The notes under the pieces: generated by a model
What the model was told of the DNA's origin: nothing
The model's database searches: none
The model's input: only the letters and a program-made list of their open reading frames with translations
Translations under genes and position numbers: made by a program
NCBI GenBank assembly: GCA_023974075.1
Contig: CM043807.1
Coordinates: 7,396,773-7,460,772 of the forward strand
Source: Chaenocephalus aceratus
Lineage: Eukaryota; Chordata; Actinopteri; Perciformes; Channichthyidae
DNA: 64,000 nucleotides
Direction: 5' to 3'
In this document: in pieces, positions 13,501-28,041 of the stretch
How the letters are laid out: each line of letters starts with the position of its first letter
How positions within the stretch are numbered: position 1 is the stretch's first letter

Positions 13501-16500
13501 ATCTCATGGAACAGTGTCCCAGGGGCCACAGGGTACAGACTGGCCTGGGGACCCACTCCAGGTGAGTCACTTTCTCTCTTTGTCAGCCTTCATGTTTTTG
13601 CTTTTGACACCATCAAAGTACCCCCTGGTTGTTCTAGTGATACATCAGATTACTCTCGGGTATATAAATGATCTCAATACAAAAACGTATCCAGTTATCG
13701 AGAGTACGTGTATGCATGCGTGTCCATGTTTGATTCTAATACTGATATGCTGCCTTTCTACCAGCGACAGACTCACTCTAACAAAAGCTTTTGAAATGTC
13801 CCTCTTTTACACTAGACACTTCTGCCACAGGGATATGACAGGTGGCATTGCAACTAACCCTGATGAAATACAAATGTTAGGGTCAACAGAGGAGGATGTT
13901 TTTTTCCAGAGGCTTTAATGCTGAGCCAGATCTCATAGGAATGCCTGGACAGCGAGCAATAATGAAAGGCAAGAAGAGTGATGAGAATGTACTGTGATTC
14001 ATCATATTGTTTCAGAGTTTGTTGGTCGGGATCGTCCCAGGCAGTTGGCTCTGAACGGCAGCACCACAGAGTACCAGATGAGGAATGTAGCCCATGATAC
14101 TGAGTATGTGCTGTCTCTCTATGTGCTGTTTGGTTCTGCGGTGGGGCCTGGTATCAGTGCTACCTTCAGAACCTGTGAGTATTCAATATGTCTACTACCT
14201 ACCACGAGTACTCTTGACATTTACAATTGGTTTTCTTGACCCTTGCAAAATATACACATTTGTATTGTACACCATAATAACAATAATAATAATAATAATT
14301 ATTATTTCTTTTAAGGCATTGTTTTCTTCTCTCCTGTGCCACAAAACTCAAGTAGCATTCTGAAGTCTGTGTCTTTTTCCTGCATGGGCATCATTCATGT
14401 TAGGATTATTTATTAAAATGCCTGGATGTAAGTTTAAAGTTTTTAAAGAGTAACTTTACACTAGCTGTGGTGTCTCCAGTGCTTTGGAACATCCTGGAGT
14501 GCACTTCTGTCACTGCAGCAGATTAGAAAGTTAAACCACTGGAGGTCAGCAAATACAAGATGTTCAGCTACTTAGAGTTCCTTTTAAAGAAGCCCAGTCA
14601 AATTGACATAAGAGAAAATATATTAAAGAGCAACTTAAACTCAGCCATAGCAGAAACGTACATAAACGCTAGTGGCTGGTTCTGTTGAGAAACTCTCAGG
14701 CCAATATGTGTGGTAAATGATAGGAACTCTTAAAGAGAAAAATTAGAAAGAAAATAATGAATCTACATCAATTGTCATCTTTCTGTTGCACATCATCGAT
14801 GAAAACATGTCATGTATTAAAAACAAACTGATACAGGTTATTCATGTTCCATTTTCCTCAGCTCCATTGGGCTATGTTTCCAACTTCAAGGTGTCTTCCT
14901 ACACCAGGACCTCCATAGATATGGACTGGAGTCCCATAGTTGGAGCCACTGAATACAAACTCTCTTGGAACACAGGTGATATATTTACCCATCTGTTTGA
15001 TCTGTATTTAGGTGTTTTCACAAGTCAAACAAACTTTCTCTTTATTTAATTTGTCTAAAAAAGTCAATAGGAATGTGGAAGTGACAGAAATATCCCACTC
15101 AGTAGGTAATATCGTGTATGTCCCGCATGCTTGCAGGTGATGGCAGCCCTCAGTCACATTACCTGGACCGCACTGTCCTCACCCATCGTATCGAAGACTT
15201 AAACCCACAGTCCATCTACACCATCAGGATCTGTGCCGTGTACGGCAACTCAGAGGGACCAGAAATCTCCTTATCTCAGCTCACAGGTACAGGAAGAGAT
15301 GTCTCACAGTTTATTTGAATTGATCATGATTCATCTTAAGATCTAAATAGGTCTGTGCAGCTGTGCACCCCATTGTTATTAAATGGGAAGGACGATGAAA
15401 TTCCGCATCCCGTGTCCAGCCCCTCTTGGTGTCTTTATTTGACTGACAAGTCATATACTTTGGTGTTCCCATTTAACCACAGCTGAAATGTCACTTGCAG
15501 TATGTGTCACTGAGTAAAAGGCATCATTTTATCACTGTCACTGTCAAAGCTAGTGTGTTACACCAAGGTTCAATTGCTGAATTTATTACACTGACAAATG
15601 ATAGGGTGTGTGAATAAAATCGCAGCGGCTCATTGAGCTCAAAGATTTCGGATTACTTCAAATGTGATAATGTTTTTACCTCATGCTTCATGATTTGGAA
15701 ATAATAAGGAGGTACATGTGATGTTTGTTTTGATTATTTTGAACATGGTTATTGATGTTTTTACTCAGCTGCTGTCTCAGACTCACAGCAAATCCAGGCA
15801 GTGAGGGAGGTGAAGGTTGTGGACATTGGAGTCAACGCCTTTACTCTGTCCTGGAAAAAAACACAGGGGGCATCTGGGTACAAAATCTCCTGGACCCCCT
15901 TCATGGGTAAGAACATAACAGTCAACCATGTGCTTACAGTCTTACACCCTGATACCCACATACTGTAAGATTTACTGATTTATTTAAGCTGGATTTCCAA
16001 AAAAGACATCTCTGGCAAATAACAAAATATTACATTTTATTTGCTGGATATATAAAACATTGCTCGAATAATTGCATCCTTTTACAATCAAAACTAATTG
16101 TTATTACCAGTTTTCATAATTAGTAATTATTGGTAACAGCTGAAATATCCCCATTTGAACTCCTGTGACTGATTGCAATAGGGTTTTAACTATAATTGAG
16201 CACACACCAATATTGTTTTTACACTCTCATTATATCCACATGTTGGCTTTTATTATTTCCTGCTCTAGGGGGTAATGAGAAGTCCCATGTGGTATCTGCT
16301 TCTTCCACCACTTTCAACATCGACAATCTCCGGGCAAGCGCAGCTTACAAGATCCAGGTATCCTCCATGGTGGGCCGCAGGGAGGGCAGCCCAGTCCTGC
16401 TCACTGCACGCACCTGTGAGTCCCGCCTACCTAAACCAGTGTGGAACAGAATGACATGTGCTCTCAGTCAGAGATTTCAGGGATTGGTAACAATACCAAA

Positions 16501-19500
16501 CCCAAAATGATAGTATTTATGTGTCAAAAGTATAAACCGCCACAGTTTTCACTCCAACTTTGAGGTTTGTTGAGGTTGTTGTTTTCAGGGGATATACTGA
16601 CAAATTGCTTGCTTGCAAGTGTCATTATTTATTCTAGACTATGTGTCCACTTGCCTGACAACTATCCCTATGAGTTGAAAATATGTTTTGACTGTCCTGA
16701 CTTTTTCTGTTATTGATGTTTCATTTGTTTTTCTGTTTCAGTGGATCTTCCAAAAGTGAATGGCTTTGCTGCTCTGAACACTACAGACAGCAGCACTGTG
16801 CTAAACTGGACACATGTGGCTGAGGTCTCTGGATACCTTCTCTCCTGGAGACACATCTCAGGTCAGACAAAGTTTTCCACTTAATTTAGCATCAGGGTTA
16901 ACCAAAACAGGTTTATTCCGTCTAAATGTTATTGCATTGTGAATTGAGCCCTGTGATAAGCACTGCTTTGTTTAACAGTTTGTCAATTCTATCGTTTGAA
17001 TACATTCCAAGAACTATATGAATCCCTTTTGTGTATAATTATGTGTTTTGAAGGTTGTTTAGGGTTTAAAGTGGACATTTAGTATGGCACATGTTATTGC
17101 AATGTGTATTGAGTCTCCGCATAAGTACTCTTTTGTTAAAAAGGGACATATAAAGAAAAACATTTTCGAAACTAATAGTCCTGCTTTACATGCAAACTTA
17201 TATCAGCTCACTTTTTTTTTACATGAGTGGTCTCTATTGTAATAAAAATATGATATTTGTCATTTATGCTCCTTTTGACTAAAATACATTTAAATAGGGA
17301 GGCAGTATTCCTATTCCTGGAAACTAAATGAACAGACTTGTTTTTGTCTTCACAGTGTTGGAGACTAAAACAGAGACCCTGGGCCCTGGTTTCAACTCCT
17401 ATAAGATCAATCACTTGTTCTATGGAAGAACCTATATTTTTACCATCAGACCTTTGTATGGAGAAGTCGAGGGCCCTATAAGCACTGTGTATCATAAAAT
17501 ATGTAAGACATCATTTCAATGGTTTGTTAAACTCTGCATAATCCATAAACCTCTTTCTGTTTGCTACAATACTGTATTGATTCCACAGGATATACTTACA
17601 CTAAATGTATGTTTATATTTTTCTCTACTCAGTTAAGTATCAGTTGTTAAAGTTAAATAACACTTTTATGGAACAGAAGAGTATGATCACATTTCTAACA
17701 ATTATTTTTGATACATTTTTGTATCAGTGATGTTGTGTCCCTGTTCATCTCAGTGGGAGAGAATCCTCCGGCTGTAATAGTCCAGGCTCTGCCAGCCACA
17801 GCCCACCCCCGCATCACGACTGCCTCCATCAGCGACACTACAGTTGCTCGCACTGCCAGCAGGACCACCCGGCACCCCATCGCTGTACCACCGACTAAAC
17901 CCATTACCCCCAAGAAACCTCCAGGTCAGCCAAGAGTCACTGAGGCCAAATCAGAAGTCCCCCTCCATCATTTAACCACACTCCATGCAGAGACAACAGG
18001 TCCACCAAGACCAAGTATGCTTTATTCATACAAAGATATTGCTTACGTTGTATATTCGTGAGCAGGACTAAAATGATAAAGTGTGTATACAGTTTGTAAA
18101 TGTTCACATCGTGTAAGATCTCATCATTTTGTGTTTTATCAGCCTGTGGTACAGCCAAAGCAGACATAGTATTCTTGGTGGATGAGTCCTCCAGCATCGG
18201 CGCTAACAACTTTATCAAGATGAAAGACTTCATTTTCCGGGTGGCTACCTACTTCCCTATCATGGGCCCTCAGGGCACACAGGTTGGTCCCTCAGTAAAT
18301 ACTTCCTTTATTTCACCTTGTTCTGGCTTCACTATGGTATGAACCTTTGACTGTATGTTTTTGAGTGTTGCAGGTTAATTACAGACTGGATTGCCATGAT
18401 TTTAAATGATAATAGATGATGCAAGTTAGCAAAATGTTTTCATCAAGTGGGTTGAAATACATTTCCGAAATGATCAACAAGGCACAATGCAACATGGCAA
18501 GTAAAGAGTAGAAGCCAAGGAATATGTGCCTGCTTCGTAAGCATGCAAATTATGTTTTTTCTCAATATGTAAAGTAGTATGTGAGAGGAGTTGTGTTTTT
18601 TATTTACTTTACACTTACATCTTGAAGTCAGACCTCATTCAATTTAGATTTTGTTATAATGATTTTATGTTTTTTCCTTCAGATAGCTGTGGTTCATTAC
18701 AGTGATGAGCCTCGAATAGAATTCCGCCTAAATGACTTCAAAGACAGGAACTCTGTGCTCAGGGCGCTCAGAGGGCTGCGGTATGGAGGGGGCAACACTA
18801 AAACAGGTTAGTGACACTCACACAAATGTGCACACTACTTTGCATGCCTGTCATCTGAACGCAGCTTCTTATTCCTATAACTCTATTTCTGTCCTGCGCT
18901 TGATGTCATGTCACCAGCTGCCATGCTGGTGTTGATGGTCCTGCTTCCATATAGGAGTAGTTATAATGACTGCTGACGTATGTGTTCCAATTAATATTGC
19001 AGAGATGAATACTTTAGGTATCAGCAATTAAAAGTGAGGACCAATTTTTTGTCAAACTCTTGTAGAGTTGGGAACCCTGAGAGTTCAATTAACTTAAGAA
19101 TTACAATTTTATAATTGAATAAAAAAAATACGTAAATGTAATTACCTTATTAATTAGAATTAGTCATTGCTGTTTATGAAAGCTAACAACCTACCTATTG
19201 AGCCTTGCTTTCGATTATTGAAATTTACATAAATAATGGTTTAAATGATTTATTGTATGATTTATTGTATTATCATCATGTTTTAAAATGTTTTTGTTTC
19301 TTATCTGGTTTTATTTTATTTTATAGTTTGTACTTTTGGTAGTTATAACACAACTTGTTTATCTGTTTATATTGAGATATTTTTTCTCAGACATCTGTCA
19401 TGTTTTATAAAAGATGCTATAAAAAACAGTGCTGTTCAGACAAGTACAACTAATCTACCAGCACTTATCATAGTAAATATTCTTCCAAAAGTTTCCTAAT

Positions 19501-22500
19501 TTGCTCTTAATACTTTTGTGTACCCTCAGGAAAAGGCATCAGTTACGTCCTGCAGGAACTGTTCCAGGAGTCCTTGGGGATGAGACAGGATGTGGCCCAT
19601 GTTCTGGTTCTGATTACGGATGGCAAGGCTCAGGATAATGTGGTGCCACCCTCAAGAATTGCACGTGCTCTAGGTCAGTTAACGTGTTGTACATCCTCCA
19701 TAAATGTGATGCTAATCATTTTTACTGTAACAAAAAATTGTAAACCAGGTTGAAATCATAGAAAATGTCATGTTCTTACTTTGTGTCTCTCTAGGTGTCA
19801 GTGTCCTGGCAGTTGGAGTTTATAATGCAGACATGGAGGAGCTGAATAAGATAGCAGCTCCCACCAGCTACAAAAATATCTTCTACTCACCGACCTTTGA
19901 CGACTTCCCCTCCATAGAGAGAGAATTCATCAATATGATGTGTAGTGAGGAACTTCTCTCCGAGTTCAAACTGAATGATGAGGCAAGACATGAAAAAACT
20001 AAAATGTTGCCTGTATCATTATTTCCATTCTTTCATTGTACGCTTAGTTTTATTCATGCGTGCAATGAAGCCAATCTCTACAATTGGCCAAAATGTGTTT
20101 AAGGTGATACTCATTTACTAAAGTGGCACATGTAAAATGAATGGAACATGTGTAGGCAACCTGGTATCACGGCAAGACGTGAACATGTGACGATTTACCA
20201 TGCTGCTTCATCCCTTCAAACGTGACAGTTACACGGTATTGTTAACATGGCCCAACCAGTGGAGATATACCCGGAAATGCCAAGCAAATGCTACCCCGAC
20301 GGTCGGTTGTTATTGTCAATATTAATATAATAATGATTTATTTTTTAATAGTCACACTCGATTTCGCCGATTTCCTTGTTGCCCCAGCTGGTCCACACCT
20401 CTTTTAGCAGAAACAAAGGCTACATTAATGTATTAAATCGATGTTAATCCATGTGTGTGGATATGGAATTAACGGACGTGACGTTGTGCGATTGCGTTGC
20501 CAGGCATCAGCTTTGGTTCATGTTAATTTACAATCTCTTCAACTAGAACCGTAGTTATATTTAAAAACATTTTAGAAGGCCTCACGATATACTTTAATGT
20601 ACATTTAAATTTAAATGTGAAGGAATGTGTGTATAACAAAATACATCCGTCATTAAGAATACCGGAAACAGACGTAGGCAAGATCCTCAGCTCGGTGATT
20701 CGATGGTTTAGCCGCAATGCACGTTGGGAAATGGTGTTAATGCGATGTGAAATCCGAAAACATTTTTTAAAAATAAAATAATACTTTATTCCGAGTTTGC
20801 TTGCTTTTCTCTTTGGAGGTCATCACATAAGGGCATTGTAATACACGGTTCGGCTGCATTAAATATCACATATCTGCCGTAGTTCTCTAGAGCCCTGATG
20901 AGAAGACTTCTAGACAAACAGGAAGAACTGCCGCCAAAACTGAAAACGTGACGTGGATCATAAATATATCAGCAATTAAACAACATCTTACATTACATTA
21001 CACTGCATTTAGCTGACGCTTTTATCCAAAGCGACTTACAATAAGTGCGTTCGACCAACAAAATACAAACTTGAAGAAAACAGAATCATATAAGTACATC
21101 AGGCTTCATAGAGCAAAAACATTTCAAGTGCTACTCAACTGGCTTTCGATAAGCCAGCCCTTTATTAGTATATAAGTGCTTTGTTAATAGTTCTATTGCT
21201 CCAAGTGGAATCGAAAGAGATGAGTTTTCAGTCTGCACCGGAAGGTGTGTAAGCTATCTGCTGTCCTGATGTCAATGGGGAGCTCATTCCACCAGGAGCC
21301 AGGATAGCAAACCCACGTGTTTTTGCTGATGGGAACTTGGGTCCCCTTCGCAGCGATGGCGCAGTGAGCCGTTTGGTTGATGCAGAGCGGAGTGCACGTG
21401 CTGGGGTGTACGGTTTAACCATGTCCTGGATGTAGGAAGGGCCAGATCCATTCGCAGCATGGTACGCAAGTACCATTGTCTTGAAGTGGATTCTAGCAGT
21501 TATAGGAAGCCAGTGAAGGGAGCGGAGGAGCGGCGTGGTGTGGGAGAATTTAGGAAGGTTGAAGACCAGGTGAGCCACTGCATTCTGGATGAGCTGCAGA
21601 GGTCGGATGGCATGCAGGTAGACCAGCCAGGAGGGAGATGCAGTAGTCTAGGTGTGAGATGACGAGAGCCTGGACCAGAACCTGCGTAGCTTTCTGGGTC
21701 AGCTGGGGACGCATTCTTCTGATGTTATAAAGCATGTATCTGCAGCAGCGGGTTGTAGCAGCGATGTTTGCAGTGAAGGACAGGTTGTTATCTAGGGTCA
21801 CACCCAGATTCTTTGCAGTCTGAGTCGGGGAAACAACAGAGGTGCCAATGTTGATTGTTAGGTCAAGAGTGGGACACTCTTTTCCCGGAAGGAAAAGCAG
21901 TTCAGTCTTGTCAAGGTTGAGCTTGAGGTGATGATCAGACATCCACTGAGAGATGTCAGCTAGACAAGCAGAGATGCGTGCGACGACCTGGGTCTCTGAG
22001 CGGGGAAAGGACAGAATTAATTGGGTGTCGTCAGCGTAGCAGTGGTATGAAAAACCATGCGGGCTAATGACAGATCCGAGTGAGTTTGTGTACAAGAAGA
22101 AGAGGAGGGGACCAAGAACAGAGCCCTGAGGGACCCCTGTAGTTAATTGACAAGGGTCGGACTCGGACCCTCTCCAAGTAACCCTGTAGGTGCGGTCTTT
22201 GAGGTATGAGGTGAGGAGGGAAAGTGCAGAGCCTGAAACTCCAAGTTCTTGGAGAGTGCGAAGGAGGATCTGATGGTTCACCGTGTCGAATGCAGCAGAC
22301 AGGTCCAACAGGATGATGACAGAGGAGAGGGAGGCTGCTTTAGCAGTGTGCAGTTCCTCAGTGACAGCAAGGAGGGCAGTTTCTGTGGAGTGACCTGCCT
22401 TGAAACCAGACTGGTGCGGATCCAGAAGGTTGTTCTGATGGAGATAGCAGGAGAGTTGTCTAAAGACAGCGCCTTCAAGTGTTTTAGACAGGAACGGGAG

Positions 22501-25500
22501 GAGAGAGACAGGCCTGTAGTTTATAACATCTGACGGGTTGAGAGTGGGTTTCTTTAGGAGAGGGTTTACTCTTGCCTCCTTGAGACTGTTTGGAAAGTGA
22601 CCAGAAGTTAGAGAACTGTTGATGAAATGGGTGAGAAACGGTAGAATATCAGGAGCGATAGTCTGAAGGAGGTTTGAAGGGATCGGGTCCAGAGGACAGG
22701 TGGTGGGGCGGGCAGAGGTAACGAGGGTAAGAACCTCACTTGGAGAGAGAGGGGGAAAGGAGGTCAGTGTGTGGGTGAAAGGAGGGTCTGGTGACCCAGC
22801 GGTGAGTAAAGGTGAGTCAGAAAAAGAAGAGCGAATATCATCAACCTTTTTTTCAAAGTGGTTAACAAAGTCACTTGACAGAAGGGAGGAGGGGGAAGGG
22901 GCTTTGGGGGGGTCCAGGAGGGAGGAGAAGATGGAAAATAGTTTTTTGGGATTGGAATAGGAATATTGGATCTTATCTTGAAAGAAAGTGCTTTTTGCCT
23001 GAGAGATCGAAGCAGAGAAAGAGGAGAGGAGAGCCTGATAGGTTAGGAGGTTGTCACGGTGTTTGGATTTCCACCATTTCCGCTCTGCTGCCCGAAGGAC
23101 GGTTCTATTAGCACGCAGTGCATCATTTAGCCAGGGAGCAGGAGGGGACTGACGAGCCTGCCGAGATGTGAGAGGACAGAGAGAGTCCAGAGAGGATGAG
23201 AGAGTAGAGAGGAGAGTTTCTGCAGCAGAGTTTGGAGGCAGCAATTGGAACGAGTCAGAAAGAGGTATGCATGCACCGTTATGGTGTAAATATAATCTAC
23301 CAATTGGATCAAATATGAAAGTCAGCCAAATTAGTGTTGATACTACAAGGAGACGTTTTGTGTGAAAAGAAATGTAAGATGTTGTTTAATTGCTGATCGC
23401 TTATGATCCACGTCACGTTTTCAGTTTTGGCGGCAGTTCTTCCTGTTTGTCTAGAAGTCTTCTCATCAGGGCTCTATAAATAGAGAACAACGGCAGATAT
23501 GTAATATTTAATGCAGCCGAACCGTGTATTACAATACCGTTATGTGATGACTTTCAAAGAGAAAAGCAAGCACACTCGGAATAAAGTATTATTTTATTTT
23601 TAAAAAATGTTTTCGGATTTCACATCGCATTAACACCATTTCCCAACGTGCATTGCGGCTAAACCATCGAATCACCGAGCTGAGGATCTTGCCTACGTCT
23701 GTTTCCGGTATTCTTAATGACGGATGTATTTTGTTATACACACATTCCTTCACATTTAAATGTACATTAAAGTATTTCGTGAGGCCTTCTAAAATGTTTT
23801 TAAATATAACTACGGTTCTAGTTGAAGAGTTTGTAAATTAACATGAACCGAAGCTGTTGCCTGGCAACGCAATCGCACAACGTCATGTCCGTTAATTCCA
23901 CATTCACACACATGGATTAACATGAATTTAATACATTAATGTAGCCTTTGTTTCTGCTAAAATAGGTGTCGACCAGCTGGGGCAACAAGAAAATCGGCGA
24001 AATCGAGTGTGACTATTAAAAAATAAATCATTATTATATTAATATTGACAATAACTACCGACCGTCGGGGTAGCATTTGCTTGGCATTTCCGGGTATATC
24101 TCCACTGGTTGGGCCATGTTAACAATACCGTGTAACTGTCACGTTTGAAGGGACGAAATCGTGACATCTTCACGTCTCCCAGCATGGTAAATCGTCACAT
24201 GTTTACGTCTTGCCGTGATACCGGGTTGTGTGTAGGAGAGGTTCTCAACCCCCTCTGGAGTTGGTCATGCATGCATGGTGATAACTTATTACATTACACC
24301 CATGTAATCAGTTTTTTAATTGACTCACAACAGACTCTGTAGGAACACTTTAATGGTCTTGACTTCATCTTGATGTAAGAGCTTTGGATGATGTTACGCA
24401 GCCATCTCCACCAATTCATTCTATATTATGTCGATTTCGTCATGAAATATTTGACCCGTCAGTAATGAATTCCTATTTCCTTGTGTCTGTTTTCAGTCTG
24501 CTCAGCTGGACACCCCGACTGAAGACCCAGAGGAGCTGCTTAAGCCTCAGGGTCCCTGTTCCTCCCAGTGTATGAAGGTTGGTCCTCACTTTCAAAATCA
24601 ATGTTGTAATCATTATCATACTCAATCAAATATTTGAGAGGGTACAAATAACGACAAGAAAATATAAATACACGTAGATATTGGTATTGCATTTTGTTCA
24701 AAAACTATTAAACAGCAGAACAATCTGATTTTATTTAATTTGCAATCTGGTTTTATATTTACTAATAGGTGCACATTTGATCTGAGCTTCTCGTGTTAAC
24801 AATGGATGATAAATTACCTCTTCTCATGATTATTTAATAACTATTGATCATATCATTTTCTTTTTTATCCAGGGCCAGAAAGGTGAACGGGTGAGTAAAA
24901 ATGTGTTTACCTTTAAATTGATTTAGAAAGGCCCGCAAAGTAAGTGTTATTTATTTTCCTTCTCTCATTCTTTCAGGGAGATGGTTCTGGTCTCGGAGGT
25001 CTGGTATGTATTATCAAGTTTTCTTTTCTACTTTGTGGTATCTGTTGAGTGATAATACTTTGCTGCACCTTGGACGTTTAAATTCTCTATCCATTGTACC
25101 CTCTGTCCTAATATACCCGTATTGCTTTTTAGTTAATCTATTTTCTTGATTATTAACCTTGAGAATAACTTGTAGTCTTTGTGTTGTTGTGTAGAGATTT
25201 AGGCAAAGCCCGGGACAGTTTGATCCTTTCACTTCTACCAAAGGAGAGATGGGAGAGAGGGTAAGAATCAACACACAAATATGTGTGCTGCTCCTCTAGC
25301 TTGGAACACTATGCAAAAAAAATTTAAACTGAGCATTTTGGTTCCCTTGCATCATGTTAAAGCTTGGATAGATAAAATGTTATTAGATATCTGTCATTGT
25401 GAATAGGTTGTTAATGTATACCCCTGTAATTATGTTGTATTGATGTCCTTTTTGTTTTCTGTTGTTTTTATGTGTAACCAATGTGCTGCAGGTCTCCCTT

Positions 25501-28007
25501 GAAAAATAGATCGTTTATCTCAATGGGTTTTTCACCTGGTTAAATAAAGGCTACAAACAAACAAAACACACAACAATACACTCTACCATAATTCTCATCA
25601 TTTATTGTCAAATCCCATCAGCTGTCTTGTTGCTTTGTCTATTATACATTTTATTATATATGAAGCATGAATGTATGTCAACAATATTAAAATATGGTTT
25701 AAATGACTCTTTCATTTTGACTGCATCCTTTCTTATAACCCTGCCATGAAAACTTGAATTTGACAGGGGCTTTCAGGAACAGATGGTATACCTGGGTTGC
25801 CAGGACGACCAGGGAGAACTGGACCACCCGGTTCTGCCGGCCAACGGGTAACCTAATTCAGAAAAATAAAAAAACCAATTTTAAAATCTATTTTATTTAT
25901 CTCAATGGCAGTCTGAAAATTATATTTTTCCTTTTTTCAGGGAGCTCAAGGGATATCAGGTGATCTGGTAAGACCGATATGAAAAATACATTTATGAGAT
26001 GAAATTAGTGTTGTTTTTAGCCAGCAGGGTCTGCTGGCTAAAAATCCAATCTTACAACTTTGATTTCCTGCCTTTGGATGGAGACCTGGAACTTAACTTA
26101 AAGGGGACCGATCATGCTAAATGCACTTTTGTACGTCTTTTACACATGAATATGTGTCCCCGGTGTGTCAGGGAGCTCACCAAGTGTCAGAAAACACAAC
26201 CCTCTCTCTTTTCCTCCATACCCAAATCTCTAAAAACGGGGCTGCAACAGAGCTGATTATTATTTTCTGACGTCAGAAAAGGGGTGCTCCGCCTATATGG
26301 GCAACCCTCCACCTATCAGGGGAATGAGAGACCGCTCAAAAGCACTGGAGACGCTGTAGTACATATGCCAGGCCTGTAAGTGGCGCTGTAGTCTGCCACA
26401 AAAGCAGAATCAGCCCTTGCAAAAACAGGGCTGGAAAAGAGCAAATGGAGCTAAATGAGGCATGGCTAAAATGCATGATCTGTTTGGTATTTTGAAAAAA
26501 AACTTCACAGACATGTTTTATATAGGTATGGCCCTAAAAATATATGTTTCAAATATAGCATGATAGGTCCACTTTAATTTAACAGCAGATTTATGAATAT
26601 GCTATACAAATGATTTGATTTCTATTAAAACGGGTGAAAAATGATTACTTGACATTGGTATCAGAGAATCTCGGAACCACCGGGACACCTCACCCTTAAA
26701 CATTTCAATGTTCTACATACAAAATAATGAACTGTTCAATATTATTTGTATGAATGTCCAATGATCACTTTTTCGTGTTTCTTTCCATAACAGGGTCTAC
26801 CTGGAACCACTGGTCCAAAGGGACAGAGAGGAGAGAGAGTAAGTCTAACATGTGCATTTGATTTAGACTGATTGCTTTCTGCTGAGACTTGAGATCATGA
26901 CACAGTCGTCTGCTGGATGTATAAACTTGTGCAAAATTATTCAGGTGCTTCAACAACAACACAGGATGGAACTGATTGGTTGCTTATCCCCTTTGTGTGT
27001 GTTTCTATTAGGGAGTGCCCGGTTATGTCATCGCAGGCGCAGACTCAAATTACGTTCCTGGAAGGAAAGGAGAGCCAGGATCTTCGGTGAGTGCTCAAAA
27101 AACCATGTTTTGGAGTTTTACCACACTGAAGTTAGGGGGAACTTACATATTATTCACTGCATGTCGTAGGGTCCCCAGGGGTCTTCTGGTATACCAGGGA
27201 TCAATGGATCTCCTGGCCGTCCTGGCCAGCCCGGACCAACGGGGTCACCAGGAATATCTATCAAGGTAATGTGGATCAGCTTCAAAATTCAAAGTAAAAA
27301 GAAAACTGCACAATGTGCAAACTGTGAACACTACCACAATATAACCTGTATCTTCATCATGATGATTCCAAAATGTTTTAAGTATCATATTACATCTTGT
27401 AATGTCAGACCCACCTACAGTGTTCATTACCTTACATAACATTACATTTAGTTTAGCTGATGCCTTTATCCAAAGTGATTTACAATAACTGCATTCAACC
27501 GTGAAAATAACAACTCAATAAAGTTGGAATTCTGCAGGTGCATTAGCTATCAATACTCTGTATAGAGTGTCACAAAAAGTCTAATCGCAGTTGCTGTCCG
27601 CTCTTTGTAGGGAGATTCTGGTGAGCCGGGAGAGAAAGTAAGTATGATGCTGCTATTCATCACTGTACTATCCTTATTAAAAGGTTGCACTATAATACTT
27701 AAATAACAGCATTCATTTCATGAATCATAAACATCACCCACATTTACATATTTACTGCCTCAGAATCAGATGTTACCAGGTATGAAAAGTTATTTGTTTA
27801 ATTTCCATCTGATAACACTTCCATTATTCTCGAAAGGGTTTACGTGGGAAACAGGGAGTGAAAGGAGACAAAGGAGAGTTGGGAAGAGATGTAAGTGTGT
27901 TGTTGATAAAATGATTAGAAGTGGTATAAGACATTGCATATCTACATTTTAAGATCATTCTGAATTTCCTTCTGAAAGTGTTTTCTCTCTCTGTTTCTCG
28001 CTCGCCG

Positions 28008-28041
<34 letters not shown>

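Noticed and set aside
20523..20717. Short frame repeated in mirrored copies in both foldback arms (also 23653-23841)
   Set aside because: The duplication is explained by the inverted arms. There are no recognisable domains, and no sign that coding is what is conserved.
22249..23365. Several plus-strand open frames
   Set aside because: They are antisense shadows of the LINE reverse transcriptase frame on the minus strand.
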